Positions 25,177 to 33,166 of a stretch of 38,934 nucleotides of DNA are shown one piece after another. The notes under the pieces are model-generated. The model saw only the letters and a program-made list of their open reading frames with translations. It was not told where the DNA came from and searched no databases. Source of the stretch: Bacillota bacterium (GTDB lineage: Bacteria > Bacillota > Dethiobacteria > Dethiobacterales > Dethiobacteraceae); assembly GCA_012523945.1 (NCBI GenBank), contig JAAYSO010000052.1, forward strand, positions 1-38,934, read 5' to 3'. How positions within the stretch are numbered: the first letter of the stretch is position 1; each line of letters starts with the position of its first letter. The translations under genes were made by a program, and so were the position numbers.

Positions 25177-26844
25177 ATGACCAACAACACAGTTAAAATA
25201 ATTTTACCTGACCAAACCGTTATCAATACGGAAGCGGGACGCAGCTTGCTTGAAATCAGCAAAGAAGTGCAGGAACACTATCCGACGCCGATAGTTGCCG
25301 CCATGATCAATAATAAACTTAAAGATTTAATGCATACCACCCAGGAACGTTCTGTAGTTGAATTTCTTGATCTGGGCACAAAAGAAGGTGCCCGTATTTA
25401 TCAGCGCAGCCTGACTTTTTTGCTAATTTACGCCACGAAACAGCTTTTCCCGGAGTCGCAAGTGGCTGTGGAACATTCTCTGGGCAAAGGTTTGTACTGT
25501 GAAATTAAGAAAAAACCGGCATTAACGGCGGCTGATGTGGAAGCCATAGAAGAAAAAATGCGTGAAACTGTTGCTGCAGACTTGCCTATTGAAAAGAAAA
25601 GAATCCCCCTCAAAGAAGCCCTTGAAATCTTTGCTGCTGAAAACTTTGATGATAAAATTCGTCTTTTAAAAAGATGGCAGGAAGACGAAGTAACAGTATT
25701 TTCCCTGGGCAATCTTACAGACACCCTGCATGGGTACATGACAATAAGTACAGGCATCCTACAGCGTTTTGCCCTGCACTACCATCCTCCCGGACTGGTA
25801 TTGCGTTTTCCCACAGAAGAAGATCCTTTCACTATCCCTCCCTATGTGGAGCAAACTAAACTGTTTGAGATTTTCCGGGAATCGGAAAAGTGGACGGAAA
25901 TTCTCGGCATTGATACGGTGGGCGTGCTGAATGATCTCATTGAAGAAGGCCAAGGACCCGATATTATCCGCATTTCAGAAGCTCTCCACGAAAAAAAGAT
26001 AGCGCAAATTGCCGATATTATCAGTTCCAGAAAAGATGAAATTCGCATTATTTTAATTGCCGGCCCTTCTTCTTCAGGCAAAACTACTTTTGCCCAGCGC
26101 CTGCGCATCCAGCTTTTAGTTAACGGTATCCGGCCGTATCCCATTTCTTTGGACGATTATTTTGTTGACAGAGACAAAACACCTGTTGACGAATCCAATA
26201 ATCCTGACTTTGAGCATATTGAAGCCATTGACCTGCCGCTCTTTAACGAGCATCTTATGCGGCTCATTAACGGCGAGACTGTAGAAATCCCCACCTTTAA
26301 TTTTACAACCGGTCAGCGGGAGTACAGGGGGAATTCTTTGACCTTAAAGCCCGGCCAGCCTTTGATCATTGAAGGTATACACGCCCTGAATGAAAGGCTG
26401 ACAGAAGCAATACCGCGCAATCAGAAATATAAAATCTATATTTCGGCACTAACAGCCCTCAATGTGGATCGCCATACACGCATCCATACCACCGATACTC
26501 GTCTTTTGCGCCGTATTATCCGTGACAACCAGTTTCGCAGCCACAGTGCTTTAGAAACTATCCGCCGCTGGCCTTCCGTCCGCCGCGGAGAAGAGCGCAA
26601 TATTTTCCGGTTACAAGAAGAAGCCGATATTATGTTTAATTCATATCTGGCTTATGAACTGGCTGTATTAAAGGATTATGCCGTACCACTGCTGGAGAAA
26701 ATTCCCCAGTCCGAGCCGGAATATATTGCCGCCAAACGCCTGTTGCTCTTTCTTTCCAGTTTTGTCAGCCTTAATGCTTCTGATGTGCCTTCAAACTCCA
26801 TTTTGCGCGAGTTTATCGGTGACTCTTGTTTCTTTCAGGAATAA
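25177..26844 (+). CDS. TGS-domain nucleoside (uridine) kinase
   Basis: A 555-residue fusion. Residues 1-65 form a TGS domain, 66-200 resemble the second additional domain of threonyl-tRNA synthetase, and 285-500 are a phosphoribulokinase/uridine kinase domain with Walker A G-P-S-S-S-G-K-T-T at 296-304 and D-D-Y-F-V-D-R near 325. Such proteins phosphorylate uridine or related nucleosides; exact substrate not readable here. It lacks the tRNA synthetase catalytic core. ATG 25177 is 14-15 bases from the best GGAGG, an unusually long gap, and no other start with better spacing is in frame, so initiation may be weak. A terminator follows. Confidence 0.88.
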   Translation: MTNNTVKIILPDQTVINTEAGRSLLEISKEVQEHYPTPIVAAMINNKLKDLMHTTQERSVVEFLDLGTKEGARIYQRSLTFLLIYATKQLFPESQVAVEHSLGKGLYCEIKKKPALTAADVEAIEEKMRETVAADLPIEKKRIPLKEALEIFAAENFDDKIRLLKRWQEDEVTVFSLGNLTDTLHGYMTISTGILQRFALHYHPPGLVLRFPTEEDPFTIPPYVEQTKLFEIFRESEKWTEILGIDTVGVLNDLIEEGQGPDIIRISEALHEKKIAQIADIISSRKDEIRIILIAGPSSSGKTTFAQRLRIQLLVNGIRPYPISLDDYFVDRDKTPVDESNNPDFEHIEAIDLPLFNEHLMRLINGETVEIPTFNFTTGQREYRGNSLTLKPGQPLIIEGIHALNERLTEAIPRNQKYKIYISALTALNVDRHTRIHTTDTRLLRRIIRDNQFRSHSALETIRRWPSVRRGEERNIFRLQEEADIMFNSYLAYELAVLKDYAVPLLEKIPQSEPEYIAAKRLLLFLSSFVSLNASDVPSNSILREFIGDSCFFQE

Positions 26845-26862
26845 AACAGCGACTTGTACCAC

Positions 26863-26900
26863 AAAAGTACAGTGCCTACTCTTTGGCGCTGTACTTTTTT
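26863..26900 (+). terminator. Intrinsic terminator after the nucleoside kinase gene
   Basis: AAAAGTACAGTGCC pairs with GGCGCTGTACTTTT (one G-T pair) around an 8-nt loop and ends in TTTTTT. Separates the kinase from clpB. Confidence 0.85.
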
Positions 26901-26913
26901 AGATTGTTTCTGA

Positions 26914-26942
26914 TTGACATAATGTGGAATAATAATTACGAT
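26914..26942 (+). promoter_or_regulatory. Sigma-A promoter of clpB
   Basis: TTGACA (perfect), exactly 17 bp, TACGAT. No CtsR heptamers and no CIRCE repeat are visible here, so this looks constitutive or controlled by something else. Confidence 0.65.
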
Positions 26943-26972
26943 AAAAATAGAATTTCTTTGGGAGGGCCTAGT

Positions 26973-29567
26973 ATGGATATAAACAAATTTACGGAAAAAG
27001 CCGCACTGGCTTTACATACGGCACAAAATGCGGCAGCCCGCAGGAAACATCAAGCCATTGACTGTGAACACCTGCTGCTGGCTTTGTTGGCGCAGGAAGA
27101 CGGCTTAATCCCCCGACTTTTCACCAGAGCAGGCGTATCTTTACAAAGGGCTAAAAGTGAATTAGAAAAAAACCTGCTAAAAAGGCCTGCCGTTTCCGGT
27201 TCCGTCTCCCCCTACATTACACAGCGGCTAAATCAGTTAATAATCCAGGCTGAAGAAGAGGCCCAATTTTTAAAAGATGAATACATCAGTGTCGAACATT
27301 TCCTGCTGGCTATGTTTCATGACCAGGAAATGCGAAACTTTCTTTCCGCTTTAGGGCTGGAACGCCACTCCTTCATGCAGGCCATGATGGATGTGCGGGG
27401 AAACCAGCGCGTCACCGGCCCCAACCCAGAGGAAACATATGAAGCTTTAGAAAAATACGGGCGTGATTTAACCGCCATGGCCGAGCAAAATAAATTGGAC
27501 CCCGTGATCGGCCGTGATGCGGAAATCCGGCGCGTTATTCAAGTATTATCGCGCCGCACAAAAAATAATCCTGTGCTTATCGGCGAGCCAGGCGTAGGGA
27601 AAACCGCTATAGCCGAAGGGTTGGCACGGCGGATTGTGGCCCAGGATGTACCGGAAAGCCTGAAAGACAGGCGGATAGTAGCCCTGGATATGGGCTCACT
27701 TCTGGCCGGGGCTAAATTCCGGGGTGAATTTGAGGAACGCCTGAAAGCAGTTTTACAGGAAGTAACCCAGGCAAAAGGTCGCATCATTCTTTTTATTGAC
27801 GAGCTGCACACAGTTGTGGGCGCCGGTAAAGCTGAAGGCGCCCTGGATGCCGGTAATATGTTAAAACCAATGCTGGCACGGGGGGAACTGCACTGCATTG
27901 GCGCCACCACACTTGATGAGTACCGCTGGTACATTGAAAAGGATGCCGCCCTGGAAAGACGTTTTCAGCCCATCCTGGTGGAAGAGCCTTCTGTGGAAAG
28001 TACTATTTCCATTTTACGCGGCCTGCGTGAACGCTATGAGCTGCATCACGGTGTCCGCATTCAGGACGCCGCCCTGGTTGCCGCCGCCGTCTTAAGCCAG
28101 CGCTATATTTCAGATCGCTTCCTGCCTGATAAGGCTATTGATCTTATTGATGAAGCGGCCGCCAAACTACGCACGGAAATGGAAAGTATGCCGGAAGAAC
28201 TGGAAATACTGGAACGCCGCCTACTGCAGCTGGAAATAGAACGTGAAGCGCTGCGCCAGGAAAAAGATGAAGCTTCGAAAAAGAGGTTAAAAGCTCTGGA
28301 AAAAGAATTGGCAGAAATTAAAGCTGACCGTGATGCTCTCCGTGCCAAATGGGATGAAGAAAAAAGTGTGATCGGCAGTTTAAGTAAACTGCGTGCAGAA
28401 CTGGAACAGGCACGAACTGAAATGGAGCAGGCTCAACGCGAATATGATTTAAATAAAGTAGCTGAATACCAGTACGGCAAAATTCCGGCTTTAGAACAAC
28501 AGCTAAAGGAAGCTGAAGCTAAACTGGGGGCAGATCAAACCAAACTGTTAAAAGAAGAAGTTACGGCAGAGGAAGTGGCGGAAGTTGTCTCCCGCTGGAC
28601 AGGAATTCCCTTAAGCCGCCTCTTGGAAGGCGAAAAAGAAAAACTGCTACGTTTAGATGAACTTCTCCACAAACGGGTCATCGGCCAGCATGAGGCGGTA
28701 CAGGCAGTCAGTGATGCCGTCATTCGTGCCCGCTCCGGCCTGAAAGACCCTAATCGCCCCATTGGTTCTTTTATCTTTTTAGGTCCCACAGGCGTGGGAA
28801 AAACGGAATTGGCAAAAGCTTTGGCGGAAGCTCTTTTTGATACGGAGGAAAATATGATCCGGATCGATATGAGCGAATACATGGAAAAGCATGCCGTTGC
28901 CCGCTTAATCGGCGCCCCTCCCGGTTATGTTGGCTATGATGAAGGCGGCCAGCTAACGGAAGCCGTCCGCCGTAAACCCTACAGTGTGCTGCTTTTTGAT
29001 GAGATCGAAAAAGCACACCAGGACGTTTTTAATCTATTGCTGCAGCTTCTTGATGACGGCCGCCTGACAGACAGTCAGGGGCGCACGGTAGATTTTAAAA
29101 ACACCATTGTGATTATGACTTCCAATCTTGGCAGCACATATCTTTTGGAAAATATTTCTACCGACGGCACCATTGCCCCGCAGGCAGAGGACAGGGTTTT
29201 AGCTGAATTACGCACCCATTTTCGGCCGGAGTTTTTAAACCGGATAGATGAAATTGTCCTCTTTTCACCACTGACAAAGGCACAGCTAAAGCAAATAGTT
29301 GATTTACAAATCCAGCAACTACAGGTACGGCTGTCAGAGCGCCACATTACCCTTGCCTTAAGTGAGGCGGCAAAAGATTTAATTGTGGAAGCAGGATATG
29401 ATCCGGTTTTTGGGGCACGCCCCCTGAAACGTTACCTGCAGCGCACACTGGAAACAACACTTGCCCGCAAACTAATTGCCGGGGAAATAACTGATCACAA
29501 CAGTATTCTTGTAGACGTAGAAAATAAAAAACTTGTTTTTCGAGCCAATAACCCTGCAGCAAAATAA
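26973..29567 (+). CDS. clpB: Chaperone ClpB (disaggregase)
   Basis: An 864-residue AAA+ unfoldase that rescues aggregated proteins with the DnaK system. It has an N-terminal double Clp repeat (1-145), first AAA module with Walker A G-E-P-G-V-G-K-T near 208, and a long coiled-coil middle domain (about 405-525) with the heptad pattern typical of ClpB. The middle domain separates ClpB from ClpA. The second AAA module has G-P-T-G-V-G-K-T near 605. The IGL-type ClpP-binding loop is not seen. Start ATG 26973 has GGGAGGG upstream; the frame stays open to 26826 but runs back through the terminator and overlaps the kinase gene. Confidence 0.95.
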   Translation: MDINKFTEKAALALHTAQNAAARRKHQAIDCEHLLLALLAQEDGLIPRLFTRAGVSLQRAKSELEKNLLKRPAVSGSVSPYITQRLNQLIIQAEEEAQFLKDEYISVEHFLLAMFHDQEMRNFLSALGLERHSFMQAMMDVRGNQRVTGPNPEETYEALEKYGRDLTAMAEQNKLDPVIGRDAEIRRVIQVLSRRTKNNPVLIGEPGVGKTAIAEGLARRIVAQDVPESLKDRRIVALDMGSLLAGAKFRGEFEERLKAVLQEVTQAKGRIILFIDELHTVVGAGKAEGALDAGNMLKPMLARGELHCIGATTLDEYRWYIEKDAALERRFQPILVEEPSVESTISILRGLRERYELHHGVRIQDAALVAAAVLSQRYISDRFLPDKAIDLIDEAAAKLRTEMESMPEELEILERRLLQLEIEREALRQEKDEASKKRLKALEKELAEIKADRDALRAKWDEEKSVIGSLSKLRAELEQARTEMEQAQREYDLNKVAEYQYGKIPALEQQLKEAEAKLGADQTKLLKEEVTAEEVAEVVSRWTGIPLSRLLEGEKEKLLRLDELLHKRVIGQHEAVQAVSDAVIRARSGLKDPNRPIGSFIFLGPTGVGKTELAKALAEALFDTEENMIRIDMSEYMEKHAVARLIGAPPGYVGYDEGGQLTEAVRRKPYSVLLFDEIEKAHQDVFNLLLQLLDDGRLTDSQGRTVDFKNTIVIMTSNLGSTYLLENISTDGTIAPQAEDRVLAELRTHFRPEFLNRIDEIVLFSPLTKAQLKQIVDLQIQQLQVRLSERHITLALSEAAKDLIVEAGYDPVFGARPLKRYLQRTLETTLARKLIAGEITDHNSILVDVENKKLVFRANNPAAK

Positions 29568-29600
29568 AATAACCCTGTCCGCCACGGGCAGGGTTATTTA
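29567..29600. terminator. Shared bidirectional terminator between clpB and the Hsp20 gene
   Basis: AAATAACCCTGTCC pairs with GGGCAGGGTTATTT around a short loop. It lies exactly between the convergent stop codons of clpB and the small heat-shock gene. Confidence 0.88.
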
Positions 29601-29610
29601 AGTTTAGTCC

Positions 29611-30045
29611 TTAATTAATATCTATTTTTTTACCTTTGGGGCCGGGTTCGGCTTTAGGCAAGGTTACTGTGAGTACGCCATGCTCATATTTAGCACTGAT
29701 TTTATCTGCATCAACATTGTTAACATAGAAGCAGCGTTGGAACTTCCCGTATCTTCTTTCTTTTCTGATGTAGTTTGCATTTTTGTTTTCATAAATTTCT
29801 TTGTTTTCTGCCTTGATGGTTAAATAATTGTCCCTATATTCCACATTGATTTTGTCTTTATCCAGTCCGGGCAATTCTGCTTCCACAAGATAGGCAGCTT
29901 CCGTTTCTCTGATATCAGCCTTAAACCCGGGCAAATGATTTACCCCATAAAAACCTGTCAGGAAATTATTGAAAAAGTTATCGAAAGCATGGTCCATACC
30001 CATCAGATGTCTCCCTCTCCTACGAAAAGGAACCAGATCAAACAT
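29611..30045 (-). CDS. Small heat-shock protein (Hsp20 / alpha-crystallin)
   Basis: A 144-residue ATP-independent holdase. The alpha-crystallin domain covers about 38-130: V-E-A-E-L-P-G-L-D-K-D-K-I-N-V, then N-Y-L-T-I-K-A-E, and Y-E-H-G-V-L-T-V-T-L-P-K, the classic A-x-x-x-n-G-v-L motif variant. The tail ends K-K-I-D-I-N, with an I-x-I motif for oligomer docking. ATG 30045 is preceded by GGAGGT seven bases away; an ATG six codons earlier covers that site and is rejected. Convergent with clpB. Its promoter carries a CtsR-like operator. Confidence 0.93.
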   Translation of the reverse strand: MFDLVPFRRRGRHLMGMDHAFDNFFNNFLTGFYGVNHLPGFKADIRETEAAYLVEAELPGLDKDKINVEYRDNYLTIKAENKEIYENKNANYIRKERRYGKFQRCFYVNNVDADKISAKYEHGVLTVTLPKAEPGPKGKKIDIN

Positions 30046-30090
30046 GCACAGCACCTCCTGCAAGTTATTAATTAGTAAATTTTCACTTTC

Positions 30091-30119
30091 ATTATAAGCT
30101 AATGGTCAAATTAGGTCAA
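30091..30119 (-). promoter_or_regulatory. Sigma-A promoter of the Hsp20 gene
   Basis: Minus strand TTGACC, exactly 17 bp, TATAAT (perfect -10). The -35 hexamer is part of the CtsR-like repeat at 30104-30120. Confidence 0.7.
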
Positions 30120-30120
30120 A
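30104..30120 (+). promoter_or_regulatory. CtsR-like operator 1 (overlaps the Hsp20 promoter)
   Basis: GGTCAAA-TTA-GGTCAAA, a tandem heptamer with 3-nt spacing that matches the established CtsR operator (A/G)GTCAAA-NAN-(A/G)GTCAAA at all 14 heptamer positions; the spacer is TTA rather than NAN. It covers the -35 box, where bound CtsR would block RNA polymerase. Confidence 0.8.
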
Positions 30121-30202
30121 CTCAACAAGCAGCAAACAACAGATTTTAACAGACGAATACGCCTGTGCAGGTAAAATAGCTCACTTTTTCAACAAAAATC
30201 AA

Positions 30203-30219
30203 GGTCAATAATGGTCAGA
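30203..30219 (+). promoter_or_regulatory. CtsR-like operator 2 (upstream, degenerate)
   Basis: GGTCAAT-AAT-GGTCAGA has the same orientation and 3-nt spacing as site 1, with two changes in the heptamers (the final T, and the G for A in the second). It is 99 bp from site 1, about 120 bp from the Hsp20 -10 box. It may be a second site or relic. Confidence 0.5.
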
Positions 30220-30255
30220 TTGTTGCCTGTAACCTATCCCTGGTTGATTCCATAT

Positions 30256-30281
30256 AAAAAACGGGCTGCTCTTTTGCAGCC
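30256..30281 (-). terminator. Intrinsic terminator after the HD protein gene
   Basis: Minus strand GGCTGC, 6-nt loop, GCAGCC, then CGTTTTTT, starting right after the stop codon. Confidence 0.8.
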
Positions 30282-31484
30282 TCAATCTAATTTAAAATAA
30301 ACAAACCAACGTGAGAAATCGTAATCTGCCACAATTTTTTCCTGATATTGCGTGGCCAGTGCCTGATAGCCTTCCAGTAAAGCTTGAGTCCGGACCCCAT
30401 GGATCAGGGAAAGATATGCTTCCATAAAAGCGGCAAAATGGTCACAAACACGGATTAACTCCCCGTCTAAAGGCCAAAACTCATCTTTATTGTAAAGAGC
30501 ATCGATGGCACCTGCCGGTACAATTTTTACTTTACCGTCTAAGATTATTTTGTTGGCAAACTCATCTTCAGTATAATAGCGTATCTGCTCGTGCCAGGCA
30601 TCCGGGAGTAATGGCAATAACTTATCCTGCACCTGAAGCATTTCAATTTCTTTAATCACTTCATCCAGTCCGGCCACAGCCCGTTTAACAGGTGAGACTA
30701 TGTCGCGCGTTAATACTTCAGGCAAATCATGAAAGAGACCGGCCAGGCAATTATTGACTAGGCGCTGCGTGCAGGGCTCAATTTCACTGGTGGCAAAATA
30801 GGTCAGCAAAAATACGATCAGCATATGGCCCAGAACGGAAGTCTCTGGCAGGCGTGGTGTTTGCGCCCAGCGCTGCTGGAAGCGCAGCTGCCCCACCAAA
30901 TCCATAAAGTGGCTGGTTTTTTTGCCCAAAAGCAGTTTTTGTACTCCCGCCAAATGATAATGATCCTCTATTTCGTCTTCTATTTTATTTTTTGTTTCCT
31001 CCAAGCCATACAAACCGGCATTAAGATGATACACCAGCTTAAACTCCCAGTTTGTGGCCAGGTAATGAGATGCTTTTAAAATATCTTTTTCTAAAGCACT
31101 GTATTCCGGTTGAAACAAATACGCCGCAAATTTTTCGTAAAAATTATCTTTAACTTCTTTAAGGTGATTTTCCAGTTCTGTTAAAACCCATTGGTTCAGC
31201 AGTTCGCCTTTTTCCGCCATTAACCGGTGAAAAATGGGCGGTTTGATATCTGTCAGTACAATCCGGTGTAAAAACTCAAAAATACCGCCTTCAAGCAGCT
31301 TCCGCCAGTCAATGGTGATGCCCCGATCGGTTTCTTCAAACTTTGCCAAAAGAAAAGCATAGATCATTTTATGGGCCTGTTTATCCAATTCAGTAAAACC
31401 TTTATGCGGTCTATTGTGGTCATTCCAGCGCTGTATACTGGCCGCCTCAAACAAGAGCAGCAGCAGTTCCTTAGTAATCATCAT
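30282..31484 (-). CDS. HD-domain phosphohydrolase
   Basis: A 400-residue cytoplasmic protein with HD-type features in both halves. The first (1-50) has Q-R-W-N-D and E-L-D-K-Q-A-H-K-M. The second has His220 in L-G-H-M, then F-H-D-L-P-E at 251-256 and T-R-D-I at 259-262, which give a metal-binding set. It resembles the nucleotidase YfbR group (COG1896-like), in which the enzyme removes phosphate from deoxynucleoside monophosphates, but the activity here is inferred. ATG 31484 follows GGGGAGAAA; the next ATG is one codon later. Likely in operon with rmuC, 22 bp upstream on the minus strand. Confidence 0.8.
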   Translation of the reverse strand: MMITKELLLLLFEAASIQRWNDHNRPHKGFTELDKQAHKMIYAFLLAKFEETDRGITIDWRKLLEGGIFEFLHRIVLTDIKPPIFHRLMAEKGELLNQWVLTELENHLKEVKDNFYEKFAAYLFQPEYSALEKDILKASHYLATNWEFKLVYHLNAGLYGLEETKNKIEDEIEDHYHLAGVQKLLLGKKTSHFMDLVGQLRFQQRWAQTPRLPETSVLGHMLIVFLLTYFATSEIEPCTQRLVNNCLAGLFHDLPEVLTRDIVSPVKRAVAGLDEVIKEIEMLQVQDKLLPLLPDAWHEQIRYYTEDEFANKIILDGKVKIVPAGAIDALYNKDEFWPLDGELIRVCDHFAAFMEAYLSLIHGVRTQALLEGYQALATQYQEKIVADYDFSRWFVYFKLD

Positions 31485-31506
31485 TTTCTCCCCTTGTTTT
31501 CTTTAC

Positions 31507-33018
31507 CTAAAAATCGTCATCACCTGCGGGCAAATCCAGCTTAATACTTTGCGACGCAGCCACAGGTAGCTCCTGCACTTTTTTTAGCTTCCGTTCAATG
31601 GTACGGCTTTTGCGGGAGGCGCCGTCAATAGTATTGCTGGCTTCTTGCAGTTTCTGTTTTGTTTTTTCAAGCAGCGAGCCAAAATAACCAAATTCCCTCT
31701 TCACAGCCCCTAACAACTCCCACACTTCACTGGATCGTTTCTCAATGGTGAGCGTTTTAAATCCCATTTGCAGGCTGTTTAAAAAGGCGGCCAGTGTGGT
31801 GGGACCTGTTACCGCCACTTTATAATCACGCATTAATGTTTCAAACAAGCCGCTACGCCTTAAAACTTCGGCGTACAAACCTTCAAAGGCTAAAAACATA
31901 ATGGCAAAATCAGTGGTATGGGGCGGGCGAATATACTTATCCTTAATGTCTTTGGCACATCTTTTAATACTGGCCTCCAGCTTCCGGGCACAAGCTTCAA
32001 CTTGGTCCACAGCGGCATTTTCGTAAGCATCCAGTAAGCGGTGATAATCTTCTAAAGGGAACTTGGAATCAATGGGCAACAAAACCGGGTGGTCATCATC
32101 TTTGCCCGGCAATTTTAAAGCAAATTCCACTCGCTCCCGGGCATGAGGTGCTACCGCCACATTCTTCTCATATTGAGAGGGAGCAAAAATCTGTTCCAAA
32201 ATATTTTCCAGCTGTATTTCCCCTAATGTGCCGCGCACTTTCACATTGACTAAAGCTTTTTTCAAATCACCGACACCGCTGGCCAGGGCCTGCATTTCTC
32301 CCAAACCCTGGTGCACCTGCTCCAGCCGCCGGCTTACCTGATGAAAAGATTCTCCCAGTCTTTTTTCCAATGTACTTTGCAGCTTTTCATCCACTGTGAT
32401 ACGGATTTTTTCTAATTTATCGGCATTGTCCTGCTGCAGACTTGCCAATTTTGCCTCTAAAGTATCCCGCATTTTCCCCAGTTTATCGTCACTGGAAGTA
32501 ATCAGTTTTTCCAACTGTTCTGACAAAACAGCAAATTTTTGCTGCTGGTGTTCATTAAATTCACCAACACTGAGGCGAAAGCTTTCTTCAAAGGATTTTA
32601 AAGCATTCACCAGCTCCGCCCGGTTTTGTCCTGCATCCTGATTTAACTGCTCCTGCAGTTTTACTAATCTTTCTTCCATGACGGCACGTATACTGTCCAG
32701 CCTTTCATTATTGCTACGGGTCAACAAATCCAAATGCGTTTTTAAAAGCATAGCCATTTCCGCCACCTGTTTTGAGAGGGAATCGCTCACACCCTTCAGT
32801 GTTTGGCTTAATTCCAGGCGGTTTTCCCTGGCATTAGAGGCTATTTCTTCACGACAACCGGATAAGCCGTTATTAATCAGCTGCTGGTTACGCTCTGTCA
32901 TTTTTTCCAAGTCCGTTAGCGACTGCTTTAGATTGGAAACGCCTGTACCTTTCACCAGCAAGATAATATTCAGCAGTAACACAAGCAAAATCGCCACAAG
33001 CAAAAAAATATCCGTCAT
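31507..33018 (-). CDS. rmuC: DNA recombination protein RmuC
   Basis: A 503-residue protein with a single N-terminal membrane segment (about 2-22), a long coiled coil (about 28-230), and an RmuC domain (about 245-450) with P-I-D-S-K-F-P-L and a conserved F-L-A-F-E-G-L-Y-A-E-V. RmuC limits inversions at short inverted repeats and is predicted to carry a PD-(D/E)xK nuclease fold; the D-S-K with nearby Glu is consistent. Start ATG 33018 has GGGAGGA upstream. It is followed 22 bp later by the HD phosphohydrolase. Confidence 0.92.
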   Translation of the reverse strand: MTDIFLLVAILLVLLLNIILLVKGTGVSNLKQSLTDLEKMTERNQQLINNGLSGCREEIASNARENRLELSQTLKGVSDSLSKQVAEMAMLLKTHLDLLTRSNNERLDSIRAVMEERLVKLQEQLNQDAGQNRAELVNALKSFEESFRLSVGEFNEHQQQKFAVLSEQLEKLITSSDDKLGKMRDTLEAKLASLQQDNADKLEKIRITVDEKLQSTLEKRLGESFHQVSRRLEQVHQGLGEMQALASGVGDLKKALVNVKVRGTLGEIQLENILEQIFAPSQYEKNVAVAPHARERVEFALKLPGKDDDHPVLLPIDSKFPLEDYHRLLDAYENAAVDQVEACARKLEASIKRCAKDIKDKYIRPPHTTDFAIMFLAFEGLYAEVLRRSGLFETLMRDYKVAVTGPTTLAAFLNSLQMGFKTLTIEKRSSEVWELLGAVKREFGYFGSLLEKTKQKLQEASNTIDGASRKSRTIERKLKKVQELPVAASQSIKLDLPAGDDDF

Positions 33019-33166
33019 AAGGTCCTCCCAGGCAGCATATTCACATCTTTTATAGTACTTCGCTTTATGTCGATTTTTTCCTGCTCACTGCTTTTAAATT
33101 GTCTTTTCCTGTTAGGCAAAAACTGTTGTTTTTTTATAGGATAGCCCGGAACTAAAAGTCAGCAAT

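Noticed and set aside
26826-26972. N-terminal extension of ClpB
   Set aside because: It overlaps the kinase gene's end and runs through a terminator and a promoter. ClpB starting at 26973 has normal length.
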